A stretch of DNA of 64,000 nucleotides from Chryseobacterium lactis (lineage in GTDB: Bacteria > Bacteroidota > Bacteroidia > Flavobacteriales > Weeksellaceae): positions 3,534,001 to 3,598,000 of the forward strand of contig NZ_CP033924.1 in NCBI RefSeq assembly GCF_003815875.1, in the 5' to 3' direction. Both the position numbers and the translations under genes were made by a program. The notes under the pieces were generated by a model. That model saw only the letters and a program-made list of their open reading frames with translations. It was not told where the DNA came from and made no database searches. This document shows, piece after piece, positions 27,474 to 37,248 of this stretch (its first letter is position 1; every line of letters begins with the position of its first letter).

Positions 27474-29633
27474 ATGTTTCAGGATGATCAATCCCCGAAA
27501 ATCCCTGTTTCCAAAACTGAAATTCCAGCTGCAACTAAAATGCAGGAAACCATAAAGGGTGAAGCTATCAATAAGGCTACCCGTGAAATACAGGAGAAAT
27601 CCAGTGGAACAGTAAAAAAAACTACCGAGAAAATGGCTCAGGCTCAGGCCTACACCGGCATGGTGCAAAGTACCTCTCAGATGTTTATGAATCAGGTTAA
27701 GCAGCCGAATCCACCCACTTTGGTAGAAGATAAAGTATGGTCTAAACAGCCTACATCAGGAATATACAATGCGAGTACAATTCCCGGAAACCAGATGTTG
27801 GGAATCAATCGTGTCGTAAAGCTTGAAGTTGTAATTGACGGAAAAGTTATCAAACATTTTAAACATTTTAAATTAAAACAGAGCGCTGTCAAACATCATG
27901 AATTTGATCTGATGTTGGCTCATGATACCTTAGGAAGTTCTGAAAACCATAATCTGGAAGAAGCTCAGAATTTTCTTGGAAAACGAATCACCGTCATATT
28001 CAGGTACAAAGATGTTGAAGACGGACCTGAAAGAAACTTCGTAGGAGTCATTACTGAAGTAGGTTTCAGCCAGGAAAAAGGAAGTCTTGGAAATATTGTG
28101 CTTACGGGATCAAGTCCTACAGTTCTTCTGGATGCGGCACCTCACATTCAAAGTTTTGGCGGTGGGCAGGAAATAAGTCTGAACAGTATTGCCGATCAGG
28201 TGATTAAAGAAGGATTAGGACAAAGTTCATTTGATTTCAGAGTAGATGCAGGGCATGGAAATATCTCTTACAGTTCTCAGTACGAAGAAACGCATTACAA
28301 TTATCTGGCTAGAATTGCCGAAGCATATGGCGAGCAGTTCTACTATGACGGTGAGGTTCTTCACTTCGGAAAACTTCCGCCGCAGGAAAAACCTGTGAAG
28401 TTAACGTACGGCAGCAGTGTAAGTGACGTGAAAATAAGAATGAAGGCTCAACATGTTAATCCAACATTTTATGGCTACAACAGCAGTAAAAATGAAAAAT
28501 TAACAACAGGAAATTCAAAGATCAATCATACTTCGGATATTGCCAAACGAGCTTATGAAATTTCAGAGAAAACCTTTACCACACCTTCTTTAAGAGTTGC
28601 TCCCATAAAAGCAGTTTCTTTCATGGATGTCGAAAATTCTCAGAAAGGTACAGCTGGAAGTAAAGCTTCACAAGTATTTGTAATTTCCGGAACAACAACA
28701 GTTCCGTTTCTTTATCCCGGCTGTATCGCTGATATTGAAATGCGAAAAGCGGAAAGCAATGAAACGACCTATTTCACCAAGCTAATGATCACAGATATGT
28801 ATCATGAAGTGGATGCCCGGGGATATTATTCAGGGACATTTGATGCCATTGCTTCCGATACGGGATTTATTCCACGTCCGGAATTTCAGACTCCGAAAGC
28901 AGATGCTCAGTTTGCTAAAGTTATTTCCAATACAGATCCGTTAAATCAGGGAAGAGTGAAAGTACAGTTTGACTGGCAAAATGGTTCTACCACCACAGAA
29001 TATATCCGCGTGATGACTCCGGACGGAGGAGGAAGTGAAAAAGTAAGTAAAAACCGTGGGTTTATGGCGATTCCGGAAGTTGGAGATCAGGTAGTTGTGA
29101 ATTTTGCCCATCAGCATCCGGACCGGCCTTTTGTAATGGGAGGAATGTTCCATGGCGGAGTAGGCGGAGGCGGAGGCTCAGGAAATAATATTAAAAGCTT
29201 AAGCAGTAAAAGCGGTCACACGGTAAGTCTTGACGACGGAGGTGGAATTACGGTGAAAGATAAAGATCAAAACTCTGTTTTCCTTGATGGCGCAGGAAAT
29301 ATAAATATAGAAAGTAAAATTACCATCACTCTGACCTGTGGACAAAGTTCTGTTTTCATGGATAAAGATGGAAATATTCAGATTAAAGGAAAAGAAATAT
29401 TAGTACAGGGCGAAAATATTGGTGTTGGAGGAACTACAAGTGTTGGAATTGGCGTAGGGCCGGAAGACGGAGATCCTACTTCAGGAATCGGAATTAAATC
29501 TGAAACACTGGATGTTGGAACAAAGACACTTTCAATGGGCGCCGAAACCGAAGCGAACCTGAGTGGTAAAAAGATCAATATAGGAGGTGGAAGCGAGACC
29601 AATATCGTAAGTGGAACTGTAAAACTGAATTAA
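27474..29633 (+). CDS. vgrG: Type VI secretion spike protein VgrG (TssI)
   Basis: This 719-aa protein shows the gp27-like region (~100-430), the gp5-like OB domain (NTDPLNQGRVKVQFDW to HQHPDRPFVMGGMFHGG, ~485-565) and a C-terminal β-helix of repeated DGxGNI/DKDGNI units (~580-719). It forms the puncturing tip that receives PAAR/Rhs proteins. The first ~75 residues are a Lys/Ala/Gln-rich extension, possibly for loading cargo. The next gene begins 5 nt after its stop. Confidence 0.92.
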   Translation: MFQDDQSPKIPVSKTEIPAATKMQETIKGEAINKATREIQEKSSGTVKKTTEKMAQAQAYTGMVQSTSQMFMNQVKQPNPPTLVEDKVWSKQPTSGIYNASTIPGNQMLGINRVVKLEVVIDGKVIKHFKHFKLKQSAVKHHEFDLMLAHDTLGSSENHNLEEAQNFLGKRITVIFRYKDVEDGPERNFVGVITEVGFSQEKGSLGNIVLTGSSPTVLLDAAPHIQSFGGGQEISLNSIADQVIKEGLGQSSFDFRVDAGHGNISYSSQYEETHYNYLARIAEAYGEQFYYDGEVLHFGKLPPQEKPVKLTYGSSVSDVKIRMKAQHVNPTFYGYNSSKNEKLTTGNSKINHTSDIAKRAYEISEKTFTTPSLRVAPIKAVSFMDVENSQKGTAGSKASQVFVISGTTTVPFLYPGCIADIEMRKAESNETTYFTKLMITDMYHEVDARGYYSGTFDAIASDTGFIPRPEFQTPKADAQFAKVISNTDPLNQGRVKVQFDWQNGSTTTEYIRVMTPDGGGSEKVSKNRGFMAIPEVGDQVVVNFAHQHPDRPFVMGGMFHGGVGGGGGSGNNIKSLSSKSGHTVSLDDGGGITVKDKDQNSVFLDGAGNINIESKITITLTCGQSSVFMDKDGNIQIKGKEILVQGENIGVGGTTSVGIGVGPEDGDPTSGIGIKSETLDVGTKTLSMGAETEANLSGKKINIGGGSETNIVSGTVKLN

Positions 29634-29638
29634 AACTG

Positions 29639-30898
29639 ATGAACCCGGTAGATTTGGAGTTAGTAAAGTTAAAAAGACAATGGAAAAAAGTTGTTTCAAA
29701 GAATGAAGAAAAGCCGATGCTGATCTGCACAGGAGAACAACACGAAACCGATCTCTTTGATGGATTTTTAAAATCAAGATTATCTGAAGATGAAGGAGGT
29801 GAAGATGTTTTTCTGCTTCATTATCAGGAATTCAATGGCATGAGTTCTTTCGGTCAGACTTTATGGGACGAATGGAAAGAGTTTTATGAGATGCTTGAAA
29901 AAAGCGAAGATAATATTCCTGAATGGAAGCTGAAAACTCCGGATCAGACTTTTAAAACAGATGCGTACAAGGCCTTTTATCCTTTGCTGGAATTAAAGAA
30001 AAAGTTTCCCAACATCAGGGATGCTAAAATCTATCTTTACATTTCCCCGGTGAGAATCAGTGATATTGAAGAGCTTTCTTTATGGGTAAAAGAATGGTGT
30101 CACCTCAGCACAATGTCAGAAAATAAAGATATTAAACTGGTGTGGGCGGAACATCACACCCATAAAACACTACCTCAAAACTCATGGGCACATACTTTCA
30201 GGGTTGAAGTGGATATTCACCAGCTGATGCAGAATACGGCAGCTCATACCAATAGAAAGAAAAACAGTGCAGATACAGATTTTCAGCAGCAGATTCTTAC
30301 TGCCAGCAACCATTTAAGCAAAGGAAGGTTTAAGGAAGCAGAAAATGCTTTGAGAACTGCTGTAAAATTAGCCAAAGAACAAAAAAATAAGCAAGCCGAG
30401 ATCTCTGCCTATTTTATGCTTACACAAGCTTATAACGCAGATAAGAAAAAAGATAAAGCAGAAGATACTTACAGAATCATATTTGAAGAAGTAGAGCCCG
30501 ATTCGCCTTTGGAAGTTCAGATGTACATGAATTACGGAAGTTCTTTACTAGGGAATTCAAAAAAGGCTAAGGCAGAAAAAGCTTTTGAAAAAGCTGCACA
30601 AGTAGCAGAAAAAATAGGCGAATATGCCATGGCAATTGAATGTTACAGAATCATCGGAACCCTGAATGATACGATTCTGACAAAAGATAAAATGATAAGG
30701 TATTTTGAAAAGTGTCTGGAAATAGCAAGGTTGATGGAACCTGCAGCAAAAGAGCAGAGCAGCTTACGATTTGTAGCTTCAATGCTGTTTCTTACCTATG
30801 AAGGAGACAACGAAAAGAAAACCGGACTGGATAAGGAAATGAAAAATTATTTTGGTGATGACTGGAAGGTGAGCGTAGAAAGACCAAAAGCAGGTTAA
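29639..30898 (+). CDS. TPR protein, putative VgrG-Rhs loading adaptor
   Basis: This 419-aa protein has no signal peptide. The N-terminal ~200 residues form an α/β domain I do not recognise (MLICTGEQHETDLFDGFL, FLLHYQEFNGMSSFGQTLW). The C-terminal part holds four to five TPR-like helical repeats (LSKGRFKEAENALRTAVKLA, KAEKAFEKAAQVAEKIG). It sits 5 nt after vgrG and 17 nt before rhs, the place where type VI chaperones or adaptors usually lie. It is not of the DUF4123, DUF1795/EagR or DUF2169 type as far as I can see. The adaptor role is inferred from position. Confidence 0.7.
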   Translation: MNPVDLELVKLKRQWKKVVSKNEEKPMLICTGEQHETDLFDGFLKSRLSEDEGGEDVFLLHYQEFNGMSSFGQTLWDEWKEFYEMLEKSEDNIPEWKLKTPDQTFKTDAYKAFYPLLELKKKFPNIRDAKIYLYISPVRISDIEELSLWVKEWCHLSTMSENKDIKLVWAEHHTHKTLPQNSWAHTFRVEVDIHQLMQNTAAHTNRKKNSADTDFQQQILTASNHLSKGRFKEAENALRTAVKLAKEQKNKQAEISAYFMLTQAYNADKKKDKAEDTYRIIFEEVEPDSPLEVQMYMNYGSSLLGNSKKAKAEKAFEKAAQVAEKIGEYAMAIECYRIIGTLNDTILTKDKMIRYFEKCLEIARLMEPAAKEQSSLRFVASMLFLTYEGDNEKKTGLDKEMKNYFGDDWKVSVERPKAG

Positions 30899-30915
30899 TC
30901 TCAAATTAAAGTATC

Positions 30916-33900
30916 ATGGCAGATCAGAATAAAAATAAAATAAAGACAATTAAGGTTGACAAACCTAATATGAATCCGGATCGCTCCTGGAAGGTGAATG
31001 CTGATGTTACTTCGGTAAGTTGGGACAAAACCAAACAGGGATGGAAAAACGGGATGAAGAACAATGCGGAGTCCCTGAATCCTGTTTCTATGGTTAAATC
31101 TGTCGTTGGAGGCGATGATAGCCATCCGGCAGACGGCGGCAGTGGTGGAGGCGGCGATGGCGGAGCTGTTACCACAGAAAAAGCGGCACCGGAAAGTAAG
31201 GTGAAACTGATTAAAGTCACTCCACCCACACTTACTTCTACAGCTATTCAACATACCAGTAAGCATTTTGATATTGTGCTGGCTATCGATATTCACTGGA
31301 CTTTGATCCCGCCGCCGCCATCATTTATGCTGATTCCGTTACCATTGCCACATCCGTTTATCGGGATTGTTTTTGATATCATGGATTATATCAAATTTAC
31401 GATTCCCATTCCTCAGTTTATCAGAAATATGAAACCGGATCTTCCGGAAGGTATTCCGATGGGAGGCTCTATATATGTGCATGGAAGGCACAAAGCAACC
31501 ACAACGACCAGTGTTATGGGAGTGATTATTCCTTTCAAACATGTAACTTCTTTGATTCCTGTGTATATGATCCCATTTCTGCAGGAAGCTCCGCATGAGG
31601 GTGAAGTTTATTATGGTTCACAGACTGTTCTGGCTCAGGGAAGCAAGATGAGTGGCAACCAGCCACAGCAGGTTCTTACCTGTATGGGATTCCCTTTCGG
31701 AATGACGATGCTGCCTGCAATGCCCAATAAGCCAAAGAAAAATCCACTTGCCTATTTTGCCTTCTATAATAACTTCTCAAGTATGTACATCCAGATCAAC
31801 ACGGGAGGTCCTGTATTGGTAGGAGGTGCTTTCATTCCCCATGTTTATACTCCCGGAGAAATGCTGATGCGGTTTGCAGGAATGTTTTTAATGAGAAGTT
31901 TAACCAAACAAATAGGAAAAGGAATTACCAAATTCAACCATTTTTTACAAGGAAAATTCGGAAAAACCAATCCTGTTTCAAAGGCTCTGTGTAAAGTGGG
32001 ACTGGAACCTGTCAACTTTGCTACCGGAGCAATGTTGTTTGAATGGGATGATTTTAAAATAGAAGGAAGTACACCTTTATCCTGGGAAAATGCATGGTAC
32101 AGCGACAGACCCTATAAAAACGGAATACTTGGAAATGGTATTTTTAATAACCACGACCTCTATATTGTTCCTGATGAAGATGATAAAATTGCGGCATGGA
32201 TTCATCCTGATGAACTTCAGCCTATGGCAGTTCCTTTTCCTGAAGTAGGAGAAGAACCTACCTATTACCGAAGTCAAAAAATATGGCAATACAGGCCGGA
32301 TAACAGAACCTGGATTATTCGTAAAGGGACAGATGTCTATACCTACCAACGTTTCCATCATAGTACGGAAGGAACGATTTTCAAAATTGTTTATATTGAA
32401 TATGGCGACGGTACCATCAGAGAATATGAGTATCAGGACCGGAATATCGCTCTTAAAAGCATTAAAGATGTAAAAAGCGGCTTCCATATTGAAACGGTTC
32501 TTCATCCTGAACTTAAAAAGATATCGGAAGTTTATTATTGTTATAAAAACCAAAGAGACCTGCAGGTTCGTTATGATTATGATGAACGTGGAAATCTTAC
32601 CCATGTATGGGATATTCATAAAAAGGCCATTGCCTTTGAATATGACGGTGAAAACCGTATGATCAGGAGAACCAACCGAAACGGGATGGCTTACCATTGG
32701 GAATATGATGAAAAAAGCAGAGTAGTACACACGAAAGGCCTTGACGGATTTATGGAAGGCAGACTTCGTTATGACGAAGAAGAAGGCTATACTGAAGTTA
32801 TTTACCCAAGACAAAACAATAAAACAGAACAATATTTCTATGAGGAAGATTATCTCGTCTACAAAAAAGTAGATGGTGAAGGAGGAGAAACCTGGTACGA
32901 TTATACTTCCTATAATGAATTGAAAATGATAGGAACTCCGGAAGGTAGAGTACAGGGATATACCTACGATGACATGGGGAATATTGCAATTTCTCACCAT
33001 CCTGATGGGGAAGAATATCAGTATCAGTACAATGAATTCGGACAAATTATCGCGCGTTTCTCACCATCAGGAGCATCGGAAACGTGGAGTTATGATGAGG
33101 AAGGGAAATTGATAAGTTATACAGATCCGTCAGAAGAAACTGTTATTTATGAATATCCTCAGGGTGAAAGACTACCTGAAAAAAGCAGAAGGAAGGATGT
33201 TATCACCCAATATGAATATAATCAGAGAGGGCAGATTATCCGTTTAATGAATACGGTAGGAGCTGAACAATACTGGAGATATGATGAATACGGAAGGGTG
33301 TTGATTTTTAGTCCGAAACCACTTAACAGAACTCTTTGGAACAGAGATAGAATGGGAAGAGTTGTGGAATTGAACGAACAGGGACAACTGCCGTTAAAAT
33401 TCCGGTATGATGCCTATGATCTTCCGGTATATGCTACCGATGGACGCTCAGAGTGGCTGATGAGCTACACCCCAATGGGAAGTCTGAAACGACAGGTACG
33501 TAGAAATTCGCTAACCTATAAAAAAGAAGAAACTTTAGCCTTTGGATATAATGCCTATGAAAACTTAATGAGCATTACCAATGAAAAAGGAGAAGTCTAT
33601 CAATTTGAAAGAAACAATAATGATGAAGTTGTTGGTGAGACAGGTTTTGATGGTCAGAAAAAGTTTTTTGTAAGAGATAAAGACGGGTTTGTTACCCAAA
33701 GAAGAACTCCTCAGGGGAAAAATATTTTTTATGAATATGATTTAGGAGGAAGATTAACGCAGGCACATTATCCTGATGGAACCTGGGAGGCTTATCAATA
33801 TGATACTTCAGGATTGTTGATTAAAGCCGATAACGAAAACAGCAGTATTGCCTTCCAAAGAAATAAATTAGGGCAGGTCACCGGTGAGAAACAAGGGGAG

Positions 33901-35655
33901 CACCTTATCCAGTACGAATACGACAGTCAGGGAAATCTGATTGGACTGCAGAGTAGTCTGGGAGCAGAAATTGATTATTCCTACAACGACCTCGGCCAGC
34001 TTAAAAATATGACTGCGGTAACCCGGGATGTTCATTTGCCATGGCAAATGAATCTCGATATCAGCAATAACGGGCAAATTCAGTCCCGTGAAATGACAGG
34101 TGGTATAGAAAGTACCTTTGAATTTGATCACATCGGAATGCCGGTAAGCCAGAAGGTAACTGTACAAAAAACTACTGCTTTTCATAAAGATTATCATTGG
34201 ACCTCAGAAAGCCAGTTATTGCAGGTTTTGGATAGAATTACAGGAGGAAGAACAAAGTTTGATTATGATGCTTTCGGAAGTCTTGTGGCTGCAGAATATT
34301 CTAATGGAGAGATTCAATATAAAAATCCTGATGAAACAGGCTGCGTATACGAAAGTGCAAAAAGAAACGACCGTGTTTATGATAAAGGCGGGAAACTGAT
34401 GCGGGATAAAAGCTGGTTTTATCATTACGATGATGAAGGGAATTTACTGTTAAAAAGTAAACGACCAATTAATAATGTTAAACCGGAACATCAGGAAGAG
34501 CAAAATAACAGCCATCCTTACTATAAAAATATTGCATCAGATTGGCTGAGTGTACCAAAACTCCCTGATGCCACTGTTTTACCTAATGTCAACGAAGATT
34601 CATCAGAAGAGATATTACGTTTGGAATGGGAATCCGGAGATTGGGCGTATTCATGGAGTGGCAATGGCATGTTGGCCAATGTAAAACGACCTGATGGTAA
34701 AGTTGTAAATTTTGAATATGATGCACTGGGAAGAAGAACTTCAAAAATTGGTGCAAAGAAAATAACTCGGTATATTTGGGATGGTAATAACCTTTTACAC
34801 GAATGGAGTTATGATATTGAGGAAAATCCTGTAACTGTCGTTGATGATGATGGAAATATTATTACCGGAAAAGAACCTGTCGAAAATCTGGTCACATGGG
34901 TATATGAAAAAAATACATTTGTGCCATGTGCCAAAATAATAAATGATGAAAGCTACAGTATTATTTCTGATTACATAGGAAGACCTATTCAATCTTATGA
35001 CAAAGACGGTCAGGTCATTTGGAGTTCAGAATATGATATATATGGTAATCTTAAAAATGTAAAAGGTGATAAAAATTTCATTCCTTTCAGGCAGTTGGGT
35101 CAGTATGAGGACAGTGAGCTGGATGGCTTATATTTTAATAGATTCAGATACTACGATGCAGAAAGTGGAAGATATATAAGTAAAGATCCAATAGGGTTAA
35201 AAGGAGGATTGTCTCATTATACGTATGTCTATGACCCGAATAATTGGGTCGATATATTTGGACTGAATAAAGATGAATTAGTATATCAACTCGTTAATTC
35301 TGATGGTGAAGTAGTTTATTATGGTATAACTAACAGAACAGATAGAGAAAGGCTGCTGGAACATTTAAGATCTGAAAATAAAAAAGGACAGTTTTCTCAT
35401 ATGGAAGTTTTAGCTGAAGGATTGGATCATGGAGATGCCCGATCTATAGAAGGGGCCTTGATCAGAAAGAGAATGAATGAACGCTTAAATTTGATGGATA
35501 GAATGAACTTATCTGTAGAAGATCAGCTAAGTAAAGCCGGATTATTAAATCTAAATCGTGGAAGGTTGGAAGAACGTTGGACAGCAAAAAATCCTTTAGA
35601 TAATTTTAAAGAGGATATGCTTGAGACACCTAGAAAAGTTGAAAAATATAAATAA
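30916..35655 (+). CDS. PAAR-like/Rhs effector with GIY-YIG-like nuclease tip
   Basis: This 1,579-aa protein begins with a disordered segment and a PAAR-like region with hydrophobic, Pro-rich stretches (~95-330). A DUF6531-like entry (CKVGLEPVNFATGAMLFEWDDF, ~357-378) comes next, then YD repeats (~540-1,400) and the Rhs core ending DPNNWVDIFGLN (~1,440-1,451). The remaining 128 residues are a separate tip with GIY-YIG features: VYQL near Tyr1457, VVYYGIT with Tyr1469 and Gly1470, Arg1479 and His1483 in RLLEHLR, and Glu1512 in SIEGALI. GIY-YIG domains cut DNA, so the likely job is killing rivals by type VI delivery. Putative immunity genes follow at once. Confidence 0.88.
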   Translation: MADQNKNKIKTIKVDKPNMNPDRSWKVNADVTSVSWDKTKQGWKNGMKNNAESLNPVSMVKSVVGGDDSHPADGGSGGGGDGGAVTTEKAAPESKVKLIKVTPPTLTSTAIQHTSKHFDIVLAIDIHWTLIPPPPSFMLIPLPLPHPFIGIVFDIMDYIKFTIPIPQFIRNMKPDLPEGIPMGGSIYVHGRHKATTTTSVMGVIIPFKHVTSLIPVYMIPFLQEAPHEGEVYYGSQTVLAQGSKMSGNQPQQVLTCMGFPFGMTMLPAMPNKPKKNPLAYFAFYNNFSSMYIQINTGGPVLVGGAFIPHVYTPGEMLMRFAGMFLMRSLTKQIGKGITKFNHFLQGKFGKTNPVSKALCKVGLEPVNFATGAMLFEWDDFKIEGSTPLSWENAWYSDRPYKNGILGNGIFNNHDLYIVPDEDDKIAAWIHPDELQPMAVPFPEVGEEPTYYRSQKIWQYRPDNRTWIIRKGTDVYTYQRFHHSTEGTIFKIVYIEYGDGTIREYEYQDRNIALKSIKDVKSGFHIETVLHPELKKISEVYYCYKNQRDLQVRYDYDERGNLTHVWDIHKKAIAFEYDGENRMIRRTNRNGMAYHWEYDEKSRVVHTKGLDGFMEGRLRYDEEEGYTEVIYPRQNNKTEQYFYEEDYLVYKKVDGEGGETWYDYTSYNELKMIGTPEGRVQGYTYDDMGNIAISHHPDGEEYQYQYNEFGQIIARFSPSGASETWSYDEEGKLISYTDPSEETVIYEYPQGERLPEKSRRKDVITQYEYNQRGQIIRLMNTVGAEQYWRYDEYGRVLIFSPKPLNRTLWNRDRMGRVVELNEQGQLPLKFRYDAYDLPVYATDGRSEWLMSYTPMGSLKRQVRRNSLTYKKEETLAFGYNAYENLMSITNEKGEVYQFERNNNDEVVGETGFDGQKKFFVRDKDGFVTQRRTPQGKNIFYEYDLGGRLTQAHYPDGTWEAYQYDTSGLLIKADNENSSIAFQRNKLGQVTGEKQGEHLIQYEYDSQGNLIGLQSSLGAEIDYSYNDLGQLKNMTAVTRDVHLPWQMNLDISNNGQIQSREMTGGIESTFEFDHIGMPVSQKVTVQKTTAFHKDYHWTSESQLLQVLDRITGGRTKFDYDAFGSLVAAEYSNGEIQYKNPDETGCVYESAKRNDRVYDKGGKLMRDKSWFYHYDDEGNLLLKSKRPINNVKPEHQEEQNNSHPYYKNIASDWLSVPKLPDATVLPNVNEDSSEEILRLEWESGDWAYSWSGNGMLANVKRPDGKVVNFEYDALGRRTSKIGAKKITRYIWDGNNLLHEWSYDIEENPVTVVDDDGNIITGKEPVENLVTWVYEKNTFVPCAKIINDESYSIISDYIGRPIQSYDKDGQVIWSSEYDIYGNLKNVKGDKNFIPFRQLGQYEDSELDGLYFNRFRYYDAESGRYISKDPIGLKGGLSHYTYVYDPNNWVDIFGLNKDELVYQLVNSDGEVVYYGITNRTDRERLLEHLRSENKKGQFSHMEVLAEGLDHGDARSIEGALIRKRMNERLNLMDRMNLSVEDQLSKAGLLNLNRGRLEERWTAKNPLDNFKEDMLETPRKVEKYK

Positions 35656-35669
35656 TATAACTATAAAGA

Positions 35670-36017
35670 ATGAAAATATTTAGTACAGCCCCTGAGGGCA
35701 ATGAATTAGCACAGTATGTTGGAGTTGATTATATAAAATTTGCTATTTCTACTATTGAAGGAGTGATAGATTGGATGAAAAAGAATGACAACGTGGCACA
35801 GCCCCTTTTAGCCAATATAGATTTGTTATTAGTCTTTGCTAAAAAATATACAACAGATGCTAATTTATTGTTAGAAAAAAAGAAGATACAGGAGTGGAAA
35901 GCTGTATTTAATGATTGGTTCTCTCGTTGTGAATCAAAAATACCCGCAAAATATAAAGATGGAATTAAGCAGAATGGAGATGAACTTTTCAGTAAATTAG
36001 AACAATACGGACACTAA
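35670..36017 (+). CDS. Putative immunity protein to the GIY-YIG Rhs tip
   Basis: This 115-aa soluble, helical protein starts 14 nt after the Rhs effector stop, the classic place for the cognate immunity gene. No family was recognised. The last ~40 nt of the gene are copied at 36602-36646, in front of the third gene of the array, which points to array growth by recombination. Confidence 0.6.
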   Translation: MKIFSTAPEGNELAQYVGVDYIKFAISTIEGVIDWMKKNDNVAQPLLANIDLLLVFAKKYTTDANLLLEKKKIQEWKAVFNDWFSRCESKIPAKYKDGIKQNGDELFSKLEQYGH

Positions 36018-36022
36018 TAATT
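35978..36022 (+). repeat. 45-nt direct repeat, copy 1
   Basis: This copy covers the 3' end and stop codon of the 115-aa immunity candidate. It matches 36602-36646 at 42 of 45 positions. The two copies bracket the 173-aa gene. Confidence 0.9.
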
Positions 36023-36064
36023 AATAGAAGTGTTGACAAAGACTGTTGATTATACTATAAATAA

Positions 36065-36586
36065 ATGTCGTATACAAATTTAGTAATGTCATTGGTGGAT
36101 TTTTATCCATACATAGAAGAAATTATAGAAAAGAACAATGGTGCTTTTTATATTGAAAGCAAAAATAATAAAGGCGATTTCTTTATTGAAAAAGTAACTC
36201 ACGAAAACTTCAAAGAAAAAATAAATGATGACCGGGAAAAGAATTTAGGATTTTTTATTTTTTCTGAAGATAAGGAAGTGGATGAAAGTATGATTTATAA
36301 AGACGATTTTGCGCCCTTTGTAATAGTAGGAGAAGGAGGACGTGAAAAAAAAGATAGTATCGAGCGTATTAATTTGAGAGTGCTTTCAAAAAATCCTGAA
36401 AAAAATACGAGTAAAATTTTCAGCGCTATTAAGAATAAATTGAAAAAAGACGAATCTATTGGAATGGGCATTGAAGGAGGTTCAGCACTTCACAATAATT
36501 ATTTTTATCAAAAGAATTTAGTGGGTAAAAAGATTTTTAAAACCGATTTTTATAATGATAAAGCTCCGCTTATTGTAGTTAAATAA
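36065..36586 (+). CDS. Putative immunity-array protein, unknown family
   Basis: This 173-aa soluble protein is rich in Lys and Glu, with no signal peptide and no recognised domain. It lies between the two copies of a 45-nt repeat, so it may have been acquired as one unit next to the existing immunity gene. An immunity role against foreign Rhs tips is inferred from location only. Confidence 0.55.
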   Translation: MSYTNLVMSLVDFYPYIEEIIEKNNGAFYIESKNNKGDFFIEKVTHENFKEKINDDREKNLGFFIFSEDKEVDESMIYKDDFAPFVIVGEGGREKKDSIERINLRVLSKNPEKNTSKIFSAIKNKLKKDESIGMGIEGGSALHNNYFYQKNLVGKKIFKTDFYNDKAPLIVVK

Positions 36587-36601
36587 TATAACCATTGTTG
36601 C

Positions 36602-36646
36602 AGATGAACTTTTCAATAAATTAGAACAATATGGACATTAATAATT
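36602..36646 (+). repeat. 45-nt direct repeat, copy 2
   Basis: This is a copy of the 3' end of the 115-aa gene without the rest of that gene. A C-to-T difference from copy 1 makes an ATG at 36631, which serves as the start of the Imm51-like gene in another frame. Confidence 0.9.
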
Positions 36647-36981
36647 TAAAAGAACAAATTAAGCCCTTTTTCTGGGTAGAACACAGCAATAGCTTTTCGG
36701 TGTGTTTAGATGCCGGAGGGTATAAAGATGAAATTTTCAATACCAGAGCAGATGAAGGTTTTGAAGGTAACGGCTACGACTGGGCTTCATTAGCAAACGT
36801 CTTTATTGAGGAGAAACGACCTGATTTAGGAGAGAATATACGTTTTGATCCGGAAGCAGGAATGTTTTGTGCCTATTCATCCAATGGAGAGCAATTGAAA
36901 GAATTTATTCTTGACTTTAAAAAAGCCTGCGAAGATGAAGATGTAATTAAAGATTTATTTTCAAGAGCAGAGTTGGATTGA
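36631..36981 (+). CDS. Imm51-like immunity protein
   Basis: This 116-aa soluble protein has the pattern I associate with Imm51 proteins: FFWVEHSNSFSVCLDAG (~13-29), GNGYDWASLANVFIEEKRPDL (~48-68) and a C-terminal FILDFKKACEDEDVIKDLFSRAELD. Its start codon lies inside the 45-nt repeat copy, so the first residues (MDINN) come from out-of-frame use of another gene's tail. It may neutralise a toxin different from the adjacent tip. Confidence 0.65.
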   Translation: MDINNLKEQIKPFFWVEHSNSFSVCLDAGGYKDEIFNTRADEGFEGNGYDWASLANVFIEEKRPDLGENIRFDPEAGMFCAYSSNGEQLKEFILDFKKACEDEDVIKDLFSRAELD

Positions 36982-37248
36982 TTTTTATTGAAAGGATAAA
37001 AGCTGTTTCCTTTTGAAATGATTAAGTGGCCCGGCAGAGTATCGGAATAGTAATATAGAAACTTCGTTGATTTTTTAACATGATAACCGGAGATCGGAAA
37101 CATTAATGTTTATTGAATACAATTATATCTGAGGACAATTTTTGAGAAGTTTAAATACTCTATGAAGCAGGAAAAGGAAATCCCTGGTCCGGTAATACAA
37201 TGTAGCCTTCTGAAAAATAAAATAATAAACTAAATCTTATCAAATAAT

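Noticed and set aside
32077..33045. 322-aa antisense ORF inside the Rhs effector gene
   Set aside because: Long reverse frames are common opposite YD-repeat DNA. Its composition is Phe/Ile-rich with no domain, so it is a shadow.
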